Positions 35,956 through 47,682 of a stretch of DNA of 64,000 nucleotides are shown here, piece by piece (position 1 is the stretch's first letter; each line of letters starts with the position of its first letter). The stretch lies in assembly GCA_025738555.1 (NCBI GenBank), contig JAOVFP010000023.1, positions 1,922,001 to 1,986,000 of the forward strand, written 5' to 3'. The notes under the pieces are model-generated. The model worked only from the letters and a program-made list of their open reading frames with translations. It did no database searches and was not told the DNA's origin. The stretch is from Cyathus striatus (Eukaryota > Basidiomycota > Agaricomycetes > Agaricales > Nidulariaceae). Both the position numbers and the translations under genes were made by a program.

Positions 35956-36150
35956 TGTTAGAATCTGGGTGTTCGTGTTGAGGCACAGCTGCATAGTTAC
36001 ATAATATAGTTACGTAATCGTTCTCTGCATGTACGCACATTGTAGTTTCTGTGCAATTAACGGCTTCGTCTGTCATCATCGTTGGTCCGTGTTTTCAATC
36101 TGGTCTTCCTCTATGGTCAGCTCTTCAACTCTCCCCTTCTATTCTTGACA
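35956..36150 (+). repeat. Copia 5' LTR
   Basis: This 195-bp LTR starts TGTTAGAATCTGGG and ends TTCTTGACA. It is preceded by GTCTC. Confidence 0.85.
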
Positions 36151-36162
36151 GGTTATGGGCCC
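36151..36162 (+). other. Primer-binding site of the copia element
   Basis: GGTTATGGGCCC directly follows the 5' LTR. It is complementary to the anticodon-loop region of initiator tRNA-Met (GGGCCCATAACC), the half-tRNA primer known from Drosophila copia. Confidence 0.8.
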
Positions 36163-36291
36163 CGCCTGCGCTTAAATTCTACACCACTCAACCTGCCAAC
36201 AAACTTTCAATCTCTTACCTTCCTCTTCTGATCTTTTGATCCCACACACCCTTCCTTCTTTCTTTGCCTCCCACCACTGTCAACCACCACC

Positions 36292-37293
36292 ATGGCCCCA
36301 ACAGTCTATGAACTTCTCAGGACCTTTGATTCCCAGAACCGTTTTGATGGAACAAACTACCCTGCATGGAACAGGGAGCTGGAGATGACATTTGGAGAGG
36401 ATGAGGATTTGCTGGGGCACATAAAAGGCACGTCTACTGCCCCTTCTGTTGAGGACTCCAAGGATCACACTGCATGGATTGCTATTGACACCTGTGCTCG
36501 CATGGCTCTCTACAAGACCATTTCATCAAATGCTGTTCATGATGCCCACTTTAAAGAAACATCCCCAGCTCAAACAGCATTTGCTGTTTACACCAGCCTC
36601 AAGTCTGAGTATCAGAAGGACTCACGTGCATCTCGGTTTGAGCTCAAGAAGTGCCTTTACAACCCTGTCCATGATATTGGGCAACTTGTGTCCGTGTACA
36701 TTCAGGATATCATTGCTGCCTCTGACGCTCTCACTGCCCTTGGTCACCCCCCCTCTCCCCTTGATGTTGTCAACTCTATTCTCATGAATCTCCACCCATC
36801 CGAGCCGACTCTCACATCTACAAAGAAGATGTTAACGGATCAGGAGGATACGAAAGTGGCCCTCAGTGGGGGGGATGTTCCCGAGTTGGCAAACTATGCC
36901 AAAAGGAGGGGTCAGGGCAAGAACCCCAAGGCTAAGAAAGGTGATTCAGATTCTGAGGGTGATGATCCCTCCTATGATTGGCTCAACCCCTGGAACAATG
37001 ATGTTTGCCATTGTTGTGGTCTTCCTGGTCACCACTCTTCCCATTGCATAGCTGACATGCCCCAACACATCAAGGACAGGATTATCAAGGAAGCTCGTGA
37101 CTGTTGTCGTAAACGCTCTCCTTCACCTGTTGCCAATCATGCTCGTTTCATTGCTTCCGACTCTGACCTTGATTCCGATTCTGATGTGGAGACTTGTGAA
37201 GAGGGACATCTTGCCTTCTATGCCCAGGATATTGACACTCACCCTGTTTCCAAATCAGGCTCTGTGGGGGCTAGAAAGGGATGGAAAGGATGA
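36292..37293 (+). CDS. gag: Copia-type Gag polyprotein, intact
   Basis: A 333-codon ORF runs from ATG to TGA with no interruption. Residues about 1-160 match the copia gag pattern (FDGTNYPAWNRELEMTF near residue 18; FAVYTSLKSEY near 96; CLYNPVHDIGQLVSVYIQD near 120). A zinc knuckle CHCCGLPGHHSSHC lies at about residues 238-251, followed by an acidic tail (DSDLDSDSDVETCEEG). Basic and acidic stretches precede the knuckle (KNPKAKKGDSDSEGDD). It would form the virus-like particle. Because pol is absent, mobility would depend on a related autonomous element. Confidence 0.85.
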   Translation: MAPTVYELLRTFDSQNRFDGTNYPAWNRELEMTFGEDEDLLGHIKGTSTAPSVEDSKDHTAWIAIDTCARMALYKTISSNAVHDAHFKETSPAQTAFAVYTSLKSEYQKDSRASRFELKKCLYNPVHDIGQLVSVYIQDIIAASDALTALGHPPSPLDVVNSILMNLHPSEPTLTSTKKMLTDQEDTKVALSGGDVPELANYAKRRGQGKNPKAKKGDSDSEGDDPSYDWLNPWNNDVCHCCGLPGHHSSHCIADMPQHIKDRIIKEARDCCRKRSPSPVANHARFIASDSDLDSDSDVETCEEGHLAFYAQDIDTHPVSKSGSVGARKGWKG

Positions 37294-37377
37294 TGGGTTA
37301 AGGATTTTAGTTTCAGTGGGGGAGTATTTTATTGGTGTTTGTTTTATTTCTCTTTCACTCCCCTCTTCTCTGTGCCT

Positions 37378-37392
37378 CTCCCCGAGTGGGGG
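37378..37392 (+). other. Purine-rich tract before the copia 3' LTR
   Basis: CGAGTGGGGG directly precedes TGTTAGAATC, the usual site of the plus-strand primer. A second AGTGGGGGAG lies at about 37315. Confidence 0.6.
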
Positions 37393-37442
37393 TGTTAGAA
37401 TCTGGGTGTTCATGTTGAGGCACAGCCACATAGTTACATAAT
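37393..37442 (+). repeat. Copia 3' LTR, first 50 bp
   Basis: This matches 35956-36005 except for three or four changes, then breaks off after TAGTTACATAAT. The rest of the LTR continues at 43338. Confidence 0.75.
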
Positions 37443-38956
37443 TCCCACTACCTTTTAAGGTAGTTGGGTATTAGGGACGTTTGGGCCACCGGATATGGTA
37501 ATTTGAGGATCTTGGATAAGATCTCAACCTGATTGGCTGGAGGCATTCTGAATTCCTGTGACATGTGTCAAAGTTGTTACGCATTGGCAGCTGACCCTTC
37601 AAGCTTCAAGCTTCAGTTGTCCCCTCCTTGAGGCTCAATTTTTCGCATTCTCTCTCATCATGGCTTCTTCACCTTAGCTTGAGTGATGCCATGTACACTG
37701 GAGAAGACCATAAAATCGTCATGTTTATATTCTTTGGCATGGAGATTTCATTCAGGCGGTATGGTTATTTCTTCTTGCAATCGACTATTTTATTCATTGG
37801 TTCTTCTCTAGTTGATACATAAATCATGTCTATCCCAAGGTAATAATCCAGTATCATAGCAGTAACCAAACCGCTCCTAATGTGACATCATGCGAAGAGA
37901 GATCCTGTAGGCTATGGTGAGAAGGGGGTGATCAGTGACCGTTAAACTCGCCTACTCACACTCCATATTCAACAACCTGCTGGAACATGTCTGCTTCAGT
38001 ATGTAATGTTTCCCCTCCTCCCCTCTTCCTTGCACAAAATAACACTTCACTCTGTGCCAGGCTTCAGCTCTCGTTCGTTGTGAATTATGTAAGCATTATG
38101 GTATCACCGGGCTCATCGTCGGTGACAACAACCATGATCCTCACCCACTCCCCTCATCACCTGCCCCCACACAACCCCCAGAGCCTACAAACTCCCTGGC
38201 ACTCTCAGACCATCTTCCATCTTCGTCTCCTTTACATCCCCTTCTCCCACCTCCACCCACCATAACATCCGCATCTAAAGATCATTGGCTCTCATTCATA
38301 TCAAACCGAGATCTTTTCTCTTTGGCCCTTCACGTGTGCAGCTGAAGGCTCTACATCTATGTGGGACCCATGGAACAAGAGCATACCCCTGCTGTGACAC
38401 AGACTGCCTTTTCCCCTGCCAGGTTGCAGTGGAATACTACGGAGCGAATGGGGAGAGAGGTGTGGAGAATGGAAGAGTATAACTCGCAATACAGGATGAC
38501 CTTAGTAAGTTATCTTCTCCCTTCTCAATTACATCGATGAGATACACTAGCACTTCTCCGTTGATCTATAGTGGTGGACTAAGTTCTGTGATAAGCCGAA
38601 ACAGGGTATAGCATGTTTAACACTTCTACTCTCACCGGCCGCAAGCATCATCCCTGTCCAGCTACACCCGGATGACTGCGTTCATTGCTTTTATTTGGAC
38701 TGCCGACGTTAGTTCCTCTGCCACTGCTGATTCAAAACAAATATCATTCTGTGGCGCCAAGTGGCCGGGGCTGAGAGATTGTGTCGTACTGCCATAGGGA
38801 TATGGCCGAGACGGAGGATGTGGAGGGAGAAGACAGTGTGATTCTGAAGGATCTGGTGAGACGGGTGGATACCTCGAGGAAAGAGAGTAGATGTCAATGA
38901 ACCTGCAGGTCATATGAGTAAAATATATAAAGGTTCCGAGGGGGAAGTAGTAAGCA

Positions 38957-39424
38957 CCCGGTTTCGAATTTCCCGCTCTCCTGAGTCCTCCACTTAACGG
39001 ACCCGGCACCGCACAGCCTACCTCAACAATACCTTCTACTTCTAGCTGTGCCGTCCTTCTATTTCTCATCACCTGTCCCAGAAATCGTCACCAAGCTCAC
39101 CAAGGAGTGTTCTCATCATCTCGCATTCAAAGGGTGCTGGTAAGTGCAGAACAGGATATGGGATCGGTTTCGATAGGCATACGGTTGCTGGGGTCATAGT
39201 TTCAACCACCGCCTACCTCAACCACACCTTTTATTTCTTGCCTGCATGGTTCTTCGCTGTCTCCGCAACTGTCCCTGAAATCCTCACCGGAATCGACCTC
39301 TGACGCATTCTCGAACTTTAGCATGAGGACGCCAGCTTGAAGCCTTTTCGCCATCTCGTTTTAGGTGCTGATGGCACATGATGTGGGATCGGTTATGACA
39401 GGCATGCAGGTCCTGGGGTGATAG
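38957..39424 (+). repeat. Diverged direct repeat, two copies of about 230 bp
   Basis: Copies at about 38957-39198 and 39199-39424 share GCCTACCTCAAC, CTGTCCC(A/T)GAAAT, GTGGGATCGGTT/ATGGGATCGGTT and a CTGGGGT(C/G)ATAG end. Identity is perhaps 65-70% by eye. Confidence 0.5.
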
Positions 39425-41230
39425 TACTACGCAAGGACGAGGATATCCATAGAGGTTTGCTCGTGTGGAATGGAATCAGAGAGAGAGCTCATGCCAGGAG
39501 TTCGTTTTTGATTCTTACTAGAAGAATTGAGTATAATTTGACTTGAGATGCTAGTATATACCCTACTTTAAAAACTGAATCTCATGTGCTACAAGTACAA
39601 TGTTAACTCATAATATCAATGAAACTAGTTAATTCTACTCCACTAGATGGACTTGACTCATCTGTGGAAACATCGGTAATCACCGTCTGGAAAAACCCCT
39701 TGATCATCCTACATGTCTGCAAGACATGACCATCGACTCAGCACAGCTGAGATCTTAGATATTGAAAGATGAATAATTACACACCAAGACCGGAAATATG
39801 GTTAGCTTCCAACTAATAACGCACAAGATCAGACAAAATAGTGTACAGCCTGAGTGTAAGACAGAAACGTACTGAGGCCCGAAGCTTAAACATACAACAT
39901 GAACAATATAACTGGAAGGTATAAGGAAGGCCATTGAAAGTACTTGCCAGGAAGTTTCGGCTTTATACTCATACTGAAATATGAAGTTGTATTCACATAC
40001 CAAGTGCGAATATGAAGAGTCCTCCCTCATTAAGTACAGCATTGCGAACTATATATGTATATCGAGTTGTAGGATGCGTTTTGGCGAGTGTTAAGGATAC
40101 TACTACTATTTGTGAACTTATCAAGAATACCCTGTACGTATGAAAATTAGGTAAGCGGACAAAGTAACGAACCAAACGAGAGAGCGTACCCAAAATAAAT
40201 CAACTCTGCCGGTACAAATTCAACGATGCATACATCATAGATGTTATGATGAAAACACATTAGCGTAACGTGTACACATAATCCAATGAATATAGTCAGT
40301 AAGATGACTAGAAGTATTCCAATTTTACAGTTATTTCGATGCAAAGCCTATGCTGAGATATGTATCTGTTGTGGAACATGAATAGGCGATAGTGATATGA
40401 CATACCTTGTAGCATCGCAATTGCATTTAACGGAACTCCTAGTAGATTGGAGGATATCATTGAAGATATATACCAGTATTGGCATATTAATGGATCAACA
40501 GGGGCCTTTTGCAATTTGGAGAATACGAAGATGATATTCGCACTTGTTTCCTTTGTTAGTTATTAAGCACTAACAGAAACATGAGGCGTACAATAGCATA
40601 CATCTGACATACGAGAGCAAGGTACTGACTGAAAATATACGCGAACTTGACAGGCGTTAGCGAACGTCTAACTCGATGAACAGAAAATTAACAGGTGGGA
40701 GGTGATGGAACATGGGGCTTACTTCCATATGTATTTAACCTCGAATCGATAAGTACTAAAGTGATCGTAAAGGAGAATCACAAAGGAAACCACTGGAAAT
40801 GAACATATATTATTACCTGATGTGAATTGCGGAAGCTGGAGTTCGCTTGCAGCATGAACGGTTACAAGTAAGAACACTGTGTTGTTCGTTTAGTGTGCCC
40901 ATGTTAGTAAATGTGGGCGTAGATTGACAATACACATTTATTAGTGTTGGAAAGTATTTAAGTGTTCAAAATTGAATTAGTCTCTCATTCGGAAAGTATC
41001 AGGGATATCATCAGATACAGTGCTGATTTAAATGACAATCCCTATTTTTCTATTGACAATATCAAATGCAACTTAAAGATAAGCAGAATTAGAAACTCCG
41101 AAAAAGAATGAATATATGTGACATTGTTATGGAAATACTGTCTAATTGTCCACCTCCCTCCGAGATTTGATGGCAATATTGGCAGCCCCTTGCTAACTTG
41201 TTTTAGGCAAGTGAACGTTGACTTTACAAC

Positions 41231-42377
41231 CAAGGGGGTGCACGGATCCTAGTTTCCCACAGGTAGTTGGTTAGTTAGTCCTGTCCGAAGGCCAGAAAAA
41301 AATAAATGGAACCCCCCATACAGAGGCCTCAGAGGTCATTTTATACAACATTTAAAGTACCCATACTTACATATTTTTGTTTGCTATCCATACATATATG
41401 ATAAGTAGTGCTGTATGCTCAATCTGTGACCAATATACATGATCTAGAGTGTGTTAGATAGTGATTACACATAATGCTAGTGTAATGTCTATCCTATTAC
41501 ATAGTCTAACTATGGGGAGTTACAGGATCAGGGCATGAGGGGTGCAGGGAATATGGTTGGAGGGCTCCATTGGGGATGTTAGGCTAGCAAGAAAGTTCAA
41601 GCTGGTGTTCAGAATATCAGGGGCTCACCATGTGCAGGTAGTGTTGGGGTATGAAATATGTAATCATATATTAGTGTTCATTCCTGAACTTACACAACCT
41701 ATAGTTCAGAGATTGAAATAATGTTGTTACATGGGCCCACAAGCAAGGAAAACAAAGTGGTTGTCGACAGAGAAAGGGGGATGGACAGGGCTATGGAAGA
41801 ACAAGTTCATGGCAATGAATATGTGACAGGGAGAGGTGTTGGCATCTATATTGAAGGGCCTATACTGATATTAGAGATAGAAATCTCTATTCAAGGAACA
41901 CCACAGGTTCTAGCCTATGAAAATGAACAGACAACAGATCACAACGTACCAAGAGATGGTGAGGGGATTGTACATGACAGAAGTGGGATGGTAACATCTT
42001 TGAGTAAATGTGGCCATGTTATTGATGAGTTGGCTATTGATGCAGTCAAATGCAAGTACATTGGATGTGAAATCCAATTTGGCCATACATTAGCAATGGT
42101 TTATTAAATTTAAGCAGCAGACTTACTAATATAACCTGTTATGTACTAGTAGTACCACCATGAATGTGTTGCTAATGGGCCCATTCTGTGTGGTTGGACA
42201 TGTAGTGCATGTAGTGGAGAAGGTCAAAGTAGAGGGTGTAAGTGTACATGATCGTCGCATTCCTAATTAGGAAATATTTACCATTTAGTAAGCTATGTTA
42301 GTTAGTTAGTCGAAGCAACAAGGTGATTTCAAAAAATTGGACCCTAGGTCAATTTTTCCAATCTGTGAGCACCCTTG
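41231..42377. mobile_element. Non-autonomous hAT-like DNA transposon
   Basis: The 1147-bp segment is flanked by the 8-bp duplication TTTACAAC (41223-41230 and 42378-42385), the signature length of hAT elements. The termini are imperfect inverted repeats: CAAGGGGGTGCACGGATCC at the left and CAAGGGTGCTCACAGATTGG as the reverse complement of the right. A 128-codon ORF (41721-42107) shows no transposase motif, so the element would need a transposase in trans. Confidence 0.75.
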
Positions 42378-43337
42378 TTTACAACCCTGTCAAAGAGAAT
42401 CCATGTATCTTCTCTGCATGTCTGTAGGCATGAAACTCATGGTCTGGAAAATATGTCTGCATGGTTAGTTGAATGAGGAGACATTGATTGGGAAGGAGGG
42501 GGGGGAAAGGGCGCAGTAGAAGATGCAGGCTGATGTTTGTTGGAATACCAGAGACATCCATATTCAAATGTCTCAATGATCCCCGCTTGCGCCACTATGT
42601 TTCACTTGTATGTTTCCATTTTATTCTATGATATTATGCTATTCCTTTTATATGCTACATATTTTGTATTTAAATCTGTATACTACGTCGTTTACCGTGT
42701 GCGTTTACCCCCACAATATACGCCGTCACACGATTTCATTAGAACCTTCAACAATGTTGAGGGTAAGGGTGTCGATGATATGGGGTGTTACGGAGATGGG
42801 GAGAGGGTTACAAGCCCTGTGCGTCATGTGGAGGTTAGTACATTCTCATAACGAAAACCACTTCCTCGGGAAGGGTTTTGTAGAGTATGTGCTGATGTTT
42901 TCTTTTATAAAGGACAGCAAATGCGACCACATCCCACAACAGATACTGTCATCTATCCACTTCTTCTTATCTCAAGGGAAGCAGTCGACTTCCCTTCCCT
43001 TTCCCTTCCCGCACATGATGTAGCACACCAGCCATTACTGCCATCCTTGAAATGGTATTTAGAGGGGATCTATCATGTCCAGACAATATATGTAGCCATG
43101 AATTTTTAGTGAGGTTGTGACACATTTGGCTACGGACCGATATGCTCTAAACTTCAAGACTGAGTCCTACATTATATCGTTACCGATGTTAATTCTACAG
43201 TTTTCAAGCAACTAAATGTATGTCAGAATAACAATACATATGTATTGCTTTACACCAAAATACATTGATGACTCTAAATGGCTGTAACTAGAGCTTAGAT
43301 GGTAGTGGGCTTTGCCGCTTGCCGGCCCTATTCCTTT

Positions 43338-43484
43338 ATATAGTTACGTAATCGTTCTCTGTATGTACGCGCGTCGTAGTTTCTGTGCAATTAACGGCTT
43401 CGTCTGTCATCATCGTTGGTCCGCGTTTTCAATCCGGTCTTCCTCCACGGTCAGCTCTTCAACTCTCCCCCTCTATTCTTGACA
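43338..43484 (+). repeat. Copia 3' LTR, remaining 147 bp
   Basis: This matches 36004-36150 with about nine differences. It ends TTCTTGACA, followed by the target duplication GTCTC, 23 bp before the dynamin ATG at 43508, so it now occupies the proximal promoter position. Confidence 0.85.
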
Positions 43485-43507
43485 GTCTCAGGTTTCGTTC
43501 AAGTTAG

Positions 43508-46348
43508 ATGTCTGGCTCAAGCTCCTGCTCGGATATTGAAACAGCTTCTACTTCCACAACTTCTTCATTCTCCATGCCCTCTATAAATAACAAACCCCAA
43601 GATGAGAAGGGTGTCGGCCTTTCGAACCCGCAGCTGTCGTCCGACCGGCGACGCATGCTGGATTTAGTAAACAAACTGCATAATACAGGGTGCGTATATT
43701 TACTCATTACGGGTAGTCATAAATGTTTAAACATTAATCCATCCCTCAGCGTCCAGGTCGACATTGACCTTCCTCAAATCGCTGTCATCGGCTCGCAGAG
43801 CGCTGGAAAATCCTCGTTGATTGAGTCGATATCTGGGATCACACTCCCTCGTGCAGCGGGGACGTGTACCCGGTAAGTTATGATGTTTGCATATCATGCC
43901 AGTTGAGTCTGTCTCCGACATTTTTTGTATAGTTGTCCCACTGAGTGTCGCCTTGCCCGCACGGAGGGACAGTGGAAGTGTATAATCTCTCTTCGTCGTC
44001 TCACTGATGCATCGGGACAAACACTCGGTCAAGCATTGATCGAACAATTTGGGTCGATAATCTACGACAAGAAGGATGTGGAAGAACGTATCCGACGTGC
44101 TCAGCGAGCTATACTGAACCCCAGCAAACCCGCAAAGCAGTTCTTAGAGAGCGACGATGAAGACAGTGACTATGAAGACAGTTTTTCTATGAACTGTGTC
44201 TCATTACAGATTACTGGGCCGGATGTCGCAGATCTATCTTTCTGCGACCTTCCTGGTAGATTCATTACTGCTGGACACTACGGTGTTGTAAGCTGAATTT
44301 TTTCTAGGTCTCATCGCCAGCGTCAGTAGAGGCGGAAACTCCTCTGACATTAGACTAGTTGAATCACTAGTCACGCAATATATAAAGAAACCGAGTTGTA
44401 TCATCTTGGTTACAGTTGCATGCGAGAGTGAGTAGATCCAGTGGCTACACACTACTATTTATAACTCGCTGGTATTTCTTGTAGCTGATTTTGAGAATCA
44501 GGGTGCTCATGCCCTTGCCAAGCAGTACGACCCAGAGGGGAAAAGAACCATAGGTGAGCTATATTTTATTCCAAAGCCTCTCACCTCTCATTTTTTTTCT
44601 CGCAGGTGTTCTGACTAAACCCGATCGTATTCCGGTTGGTGAGGAATCACGCTGGTTGCCTTTTATTCGAAACGAAAAGGATTCTCTCGACAATGGATGG
44701 TATTGCGTCAAACAGCCAGGGTCTAATGAGCTCAAGAAGGGCATTACATGGGCTGAAGCACGGGCACAAGAGAATGAATTCTTCTCGATGACGGCTCCTT
44801 GGTCTGAGCTGGAAGCGATCCATAAAAAATATCTGCGCACAATAAACCTCGTGGATCGTCTAAGCGCAATTCTCTCCGACTTGATTCTGAAGAGGCAAGT
44901 ATTCCTCCTCATCCAAATTCAATTCTTCATCACATCTCTTCAGGCTGCCAGAGATCCAGGAAGAGCTTGCGAAGTCTATTTTTAAAACTCGGGAAGCGCT
45001 CTCTCAGCTTCCTCGAGAGCCATCAAAGGATCCTATGAACGACATTGCAACTTTGCTGCATGAGTTTACTACTGACCTGACCCGTAATATCGAAGGCATC
45101 CCTACCAAGGATGGGCTCCTCCAGTCCATACGCCCATTCCAGTTGAAGTTCAAAAGATCTATCGGAAAAACGGCTCCACAGTTCCAGCCGTATGAAAAAC
45201 GGCGCGCCAGGACGGTCCCTAAAATGAAGAAGCCCATATTCCTGTTAAAAGAAGATGCAGACGATATTTCCAGCTCTGAGGAAGCGCCTGAACATGCTTC
45301 GCCCAACGGGAAGGCGAGTCAGCGCAGAGTTGAGAAGACAATATACCTAGACGAGGTAATGGATCGAGCTTTAGTGTGAGTCTCCTCCTCTGCCTTGATT
45401 GTTACCAATGATTTTGGATATGCAGTGCACGCACTCGAGAACTCCCCGGACACTTTCCATTTGTTGTTCAGCAGACCTTTATCAACGAATTTATCGACGA
45501 GTGGGACCAGCCTGCATTATTCCTCTGCAAAGAGGTTCATCATGTCCTCAGCGAATATATCAAAAGATTGGTTGTAGAGCATTTCGCTGATTTCGGTCAA
45601 GGAGCTTTAGAGCAGCGTATTAAGTTAGTTTAATTAATTTGCGTTCCTTACACAGCTCACACACGTTACAGCATTATCATCCAAGGTCACATCGCAAAAT
45701 GTCTTGGCCAGGCCGAATCGCAGATTCGATGGCTACACGCAGTAGAGGATCGTCCGTTTTCACTAAACGATCATTACCTAGCAGATTACAAGGAAAAATT
45801 CCTGACACACTTTAAAAGCGCCAGGGACAAGCAGGTTAATAAGACCGCCATTGATAATATCAAGAGTTATGGCCCTTCTACAACTGGAGTAGGATCCACG
45901 CAATATGGTATATCAAAGGTATTGACCGGACTCGCTGAGATGGGAATCACAGGAGTTCAGGCGGAGGAACTCGCGCGCCTGTTACCCAGTGACAAAATGG
46001 AACCTGCCTTGGTCATCATGGCAGACGTGAGGGCGTACTTCCAAGGCACGTGCATTTTGTTCAATTGAGTGGTTTAAAACCAGTTGCCGACCACAATTTC
46101 CAGTTGCATACAAACGATTTACGGACAATGTTGCCCTCGCGATCGACTACGAGCTCGTGCGCGGTGTCAACCGCGATATTTTGAAGACGCTGCATACCGG
46201 TCTGAGGATTAACGGACTAGATGGCCACCGCATCTGCAAGGAGCTTGCGCAAGAGAGTCCTACTGTAAGCGATCGTCGGGAGGAATTGGGTAAGAAGCTA
46301 GAGCGCTTGAATACTGCAAATGAAGAGCTGCTTCATATTGGTTTCTGA
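43508..46348 (+). CDS. Dynamin-family GTPase, paralogue 1 (10 exons, 784 aa)
   Basis: Exons: 43508-43689, 43750-43872, 43933-44255, 44308-44427, 44485-44553, 44606-44894, 44944-45375, 45426-45623, 45672-46045, 46104-46348. The joined frame is open. The GTPase domain has G1 GSQSAGKSS (residues 75-83), the G2 region GTCTRCP, G3 DLPG (207-210) and G4 TKPD (276-279). An acidic insert ([11 protein letters not shown]) lies before G3. The stalk follows, with a basic-to-acidic loop ([19 protein letters not shown]), and the last 90 residues have the GED pattern ([17 protein letters not shown]). There is no PH or proline-rich domain, so it resembles Mx/Vps1-type fungal dynamins that remodel membranes by GTP-driven assembly. 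Introns 6 and 9 have GC donors. The native promoter is split off by the copia element, so expression is uncertain. Paralogue 2 lies 1.3 kb downstream. Confidence 0.93.
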
Positions 46349-47682
46349 TTAGTCTGTTCGTCGATGCTTAGGTGCTACCTTTTTTTATGTTGCTTCTTGC
46401 CTTGAAATGGTTGACCATGTCCATAATATTCATGTCAGCTACTGTACGCATTGTCAATTCTCACCGTCTACGCTAATCCTTGGAGCTCGCAACTTCTCCC
46501 TAGAAAAATCAATGGGAATGCATTCTCGTTCTACTTCGTTGAATGAACTAGCATCACCCCATATAGCTCCAGCTGAGTCTACTTCGCCCACTCGGCCCCA
46601 TGAAGCTCTTGATACCACTACGCCTTTACTCAGGAGTCCGACAGTAGACCATCATATCGTCCAAGTCATTGGGCATTTGAATTAAGTATCCAGAGTACCA
46701 CTCTACACGGCAACTACACGGTAGTCAATCTGCTTTACCATGCGACCTTGGAAAGCCTTGGGGGTAGTTAGAGAAAATGGCACACAATACTTAATATGAA
46801 GGTCTGATAAGCTTAAGCAAGCAAAGTCCAATTGAAGTCTGGACTTCAAATCAAAGCTTCAAGCTTCTCAAATCGTGAGAATTACTTACAAAATGTTTCT
46901 TTCTTCCAGGCTGCAGAATGCACAACCATCAGAAGCTCTTTCCAAGCCCTTTCCGAAAGTTGCAGGGCTCTAGCCGCTCTACCGAGGCTTTACATAGTAC
47001 TTATATTCAATCTTCTGGCTCTCCGTTGCAGTACTGGAAGTCCTCAAAGACATCCCAAATATTTATTTATTTTCGTTCTAGTGACAGACCTTCATCTCAG
47101 ATCTAGGTTTCGGCGCTCCGACAAAACTCTAGCGACAGCTTTCAACGGTTTGGCTTTTGTTTCAAGGATATAAACGTATAGAATTTATTGTGGAGGAAGC
47201 TTATCTTGAGCTTATCGCTTTTTCTCAAACAAGGCTGTAGATGATACACCCTTGTACACCATCCCTCAAACTCAAGTCCTAGCAGAGCCCTGACCACGAA
47301 CACTGCATGACTATTCTACCACAAGACACTGACGTCGTCACGGTCCTCATGAAGTGGCTATGAGCCCGGCCCCGCATACGCCAGGAATGTGCCTCGCTCC
47401 ACAGGCGCTTGAAAAGGCGCCGTCGAACAACAAGTCTGAATTCCTCAAACGCGAGAATTACACGACCCGCTGGTTTTGCTCTATGGGAGGTAGGAAGTTA
47501 CTCATTTTGAAGGATACACGCGTTTGCGCTTCCCTTCTTCCGCGCACGCAGTCAACTCCACGCTACTTTTACTCTGACTCATTCATTTAATCATGTTTCA
47601 AAGAACGTTGTTCGTTGTCTTCTGCGACATGCTGGGGAATATAAGAACTCTGAGCTTGTGAAGTACTTCACGCTCAAGTTAG
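46349..47682 (+). promoter_or_regulatory. Intergenic region and promoter of dynamin paralogue 2
   Basis: No gene is evident (a 92-codon frame at 46407-46685 is not convincing). The stretch 47020-47660 is shared in part with 35442-35955. A TATA-like GAATATAAGAAC lies at 47638-47649, about 35 bp before the ATG at 47683. The short CTCAAGTTAG directly before the ATG is nearly identical in both paralogues. Confidence 0.6.

Larger units (their letters stand above)
37443..43337. mobile_element. 5.9-kb insertion splitting the copia 3' LTR
   Basis: The LTR sequence leaves off at 37442 and resumes at 43338, with only an ambiguous 2-bp AT overlap. The insert begins with a hairpin, CCCACTACCTT/AAGGTAGTTGGG. 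Only short ORFs are seen, the clearest near 37987-38265 and 42610-43023, and none is recognisable. It holds a diverged 230-bp direct repeat (38957-39424) and a hAT-like element (41231-42377). The class of the insertion is not determined, and it may be several events. Confidence 0.5.
35956..43484 (+). mobile_element. Ty1/copia-type retrotransposon without pol, with nested insertion
   Basis: The 5' LTR (35956-36150) is followed by a copia primer site, a gag ORF, a purine-rich tract and a 3' LTR in two pieces (37393-37442 and 43338-43484). GTCTC flanks the whole at 35951-35955 and 43485-43489. No protease, integrase or RT sequence occurs between gag and the 3' LTR, so the unit is gag-only. A 5.9-kb insertion separates the halves of the 3' LTR. 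Confidence 0.85.

Noticed and set aside
37443..43337. Helitron as the class of the insertion
   Set aside because: The target is AT-rich and the left end starts TC after a T, but there is no CTRR end with a hairpin at the right distance and no Rep/helicase ORF.
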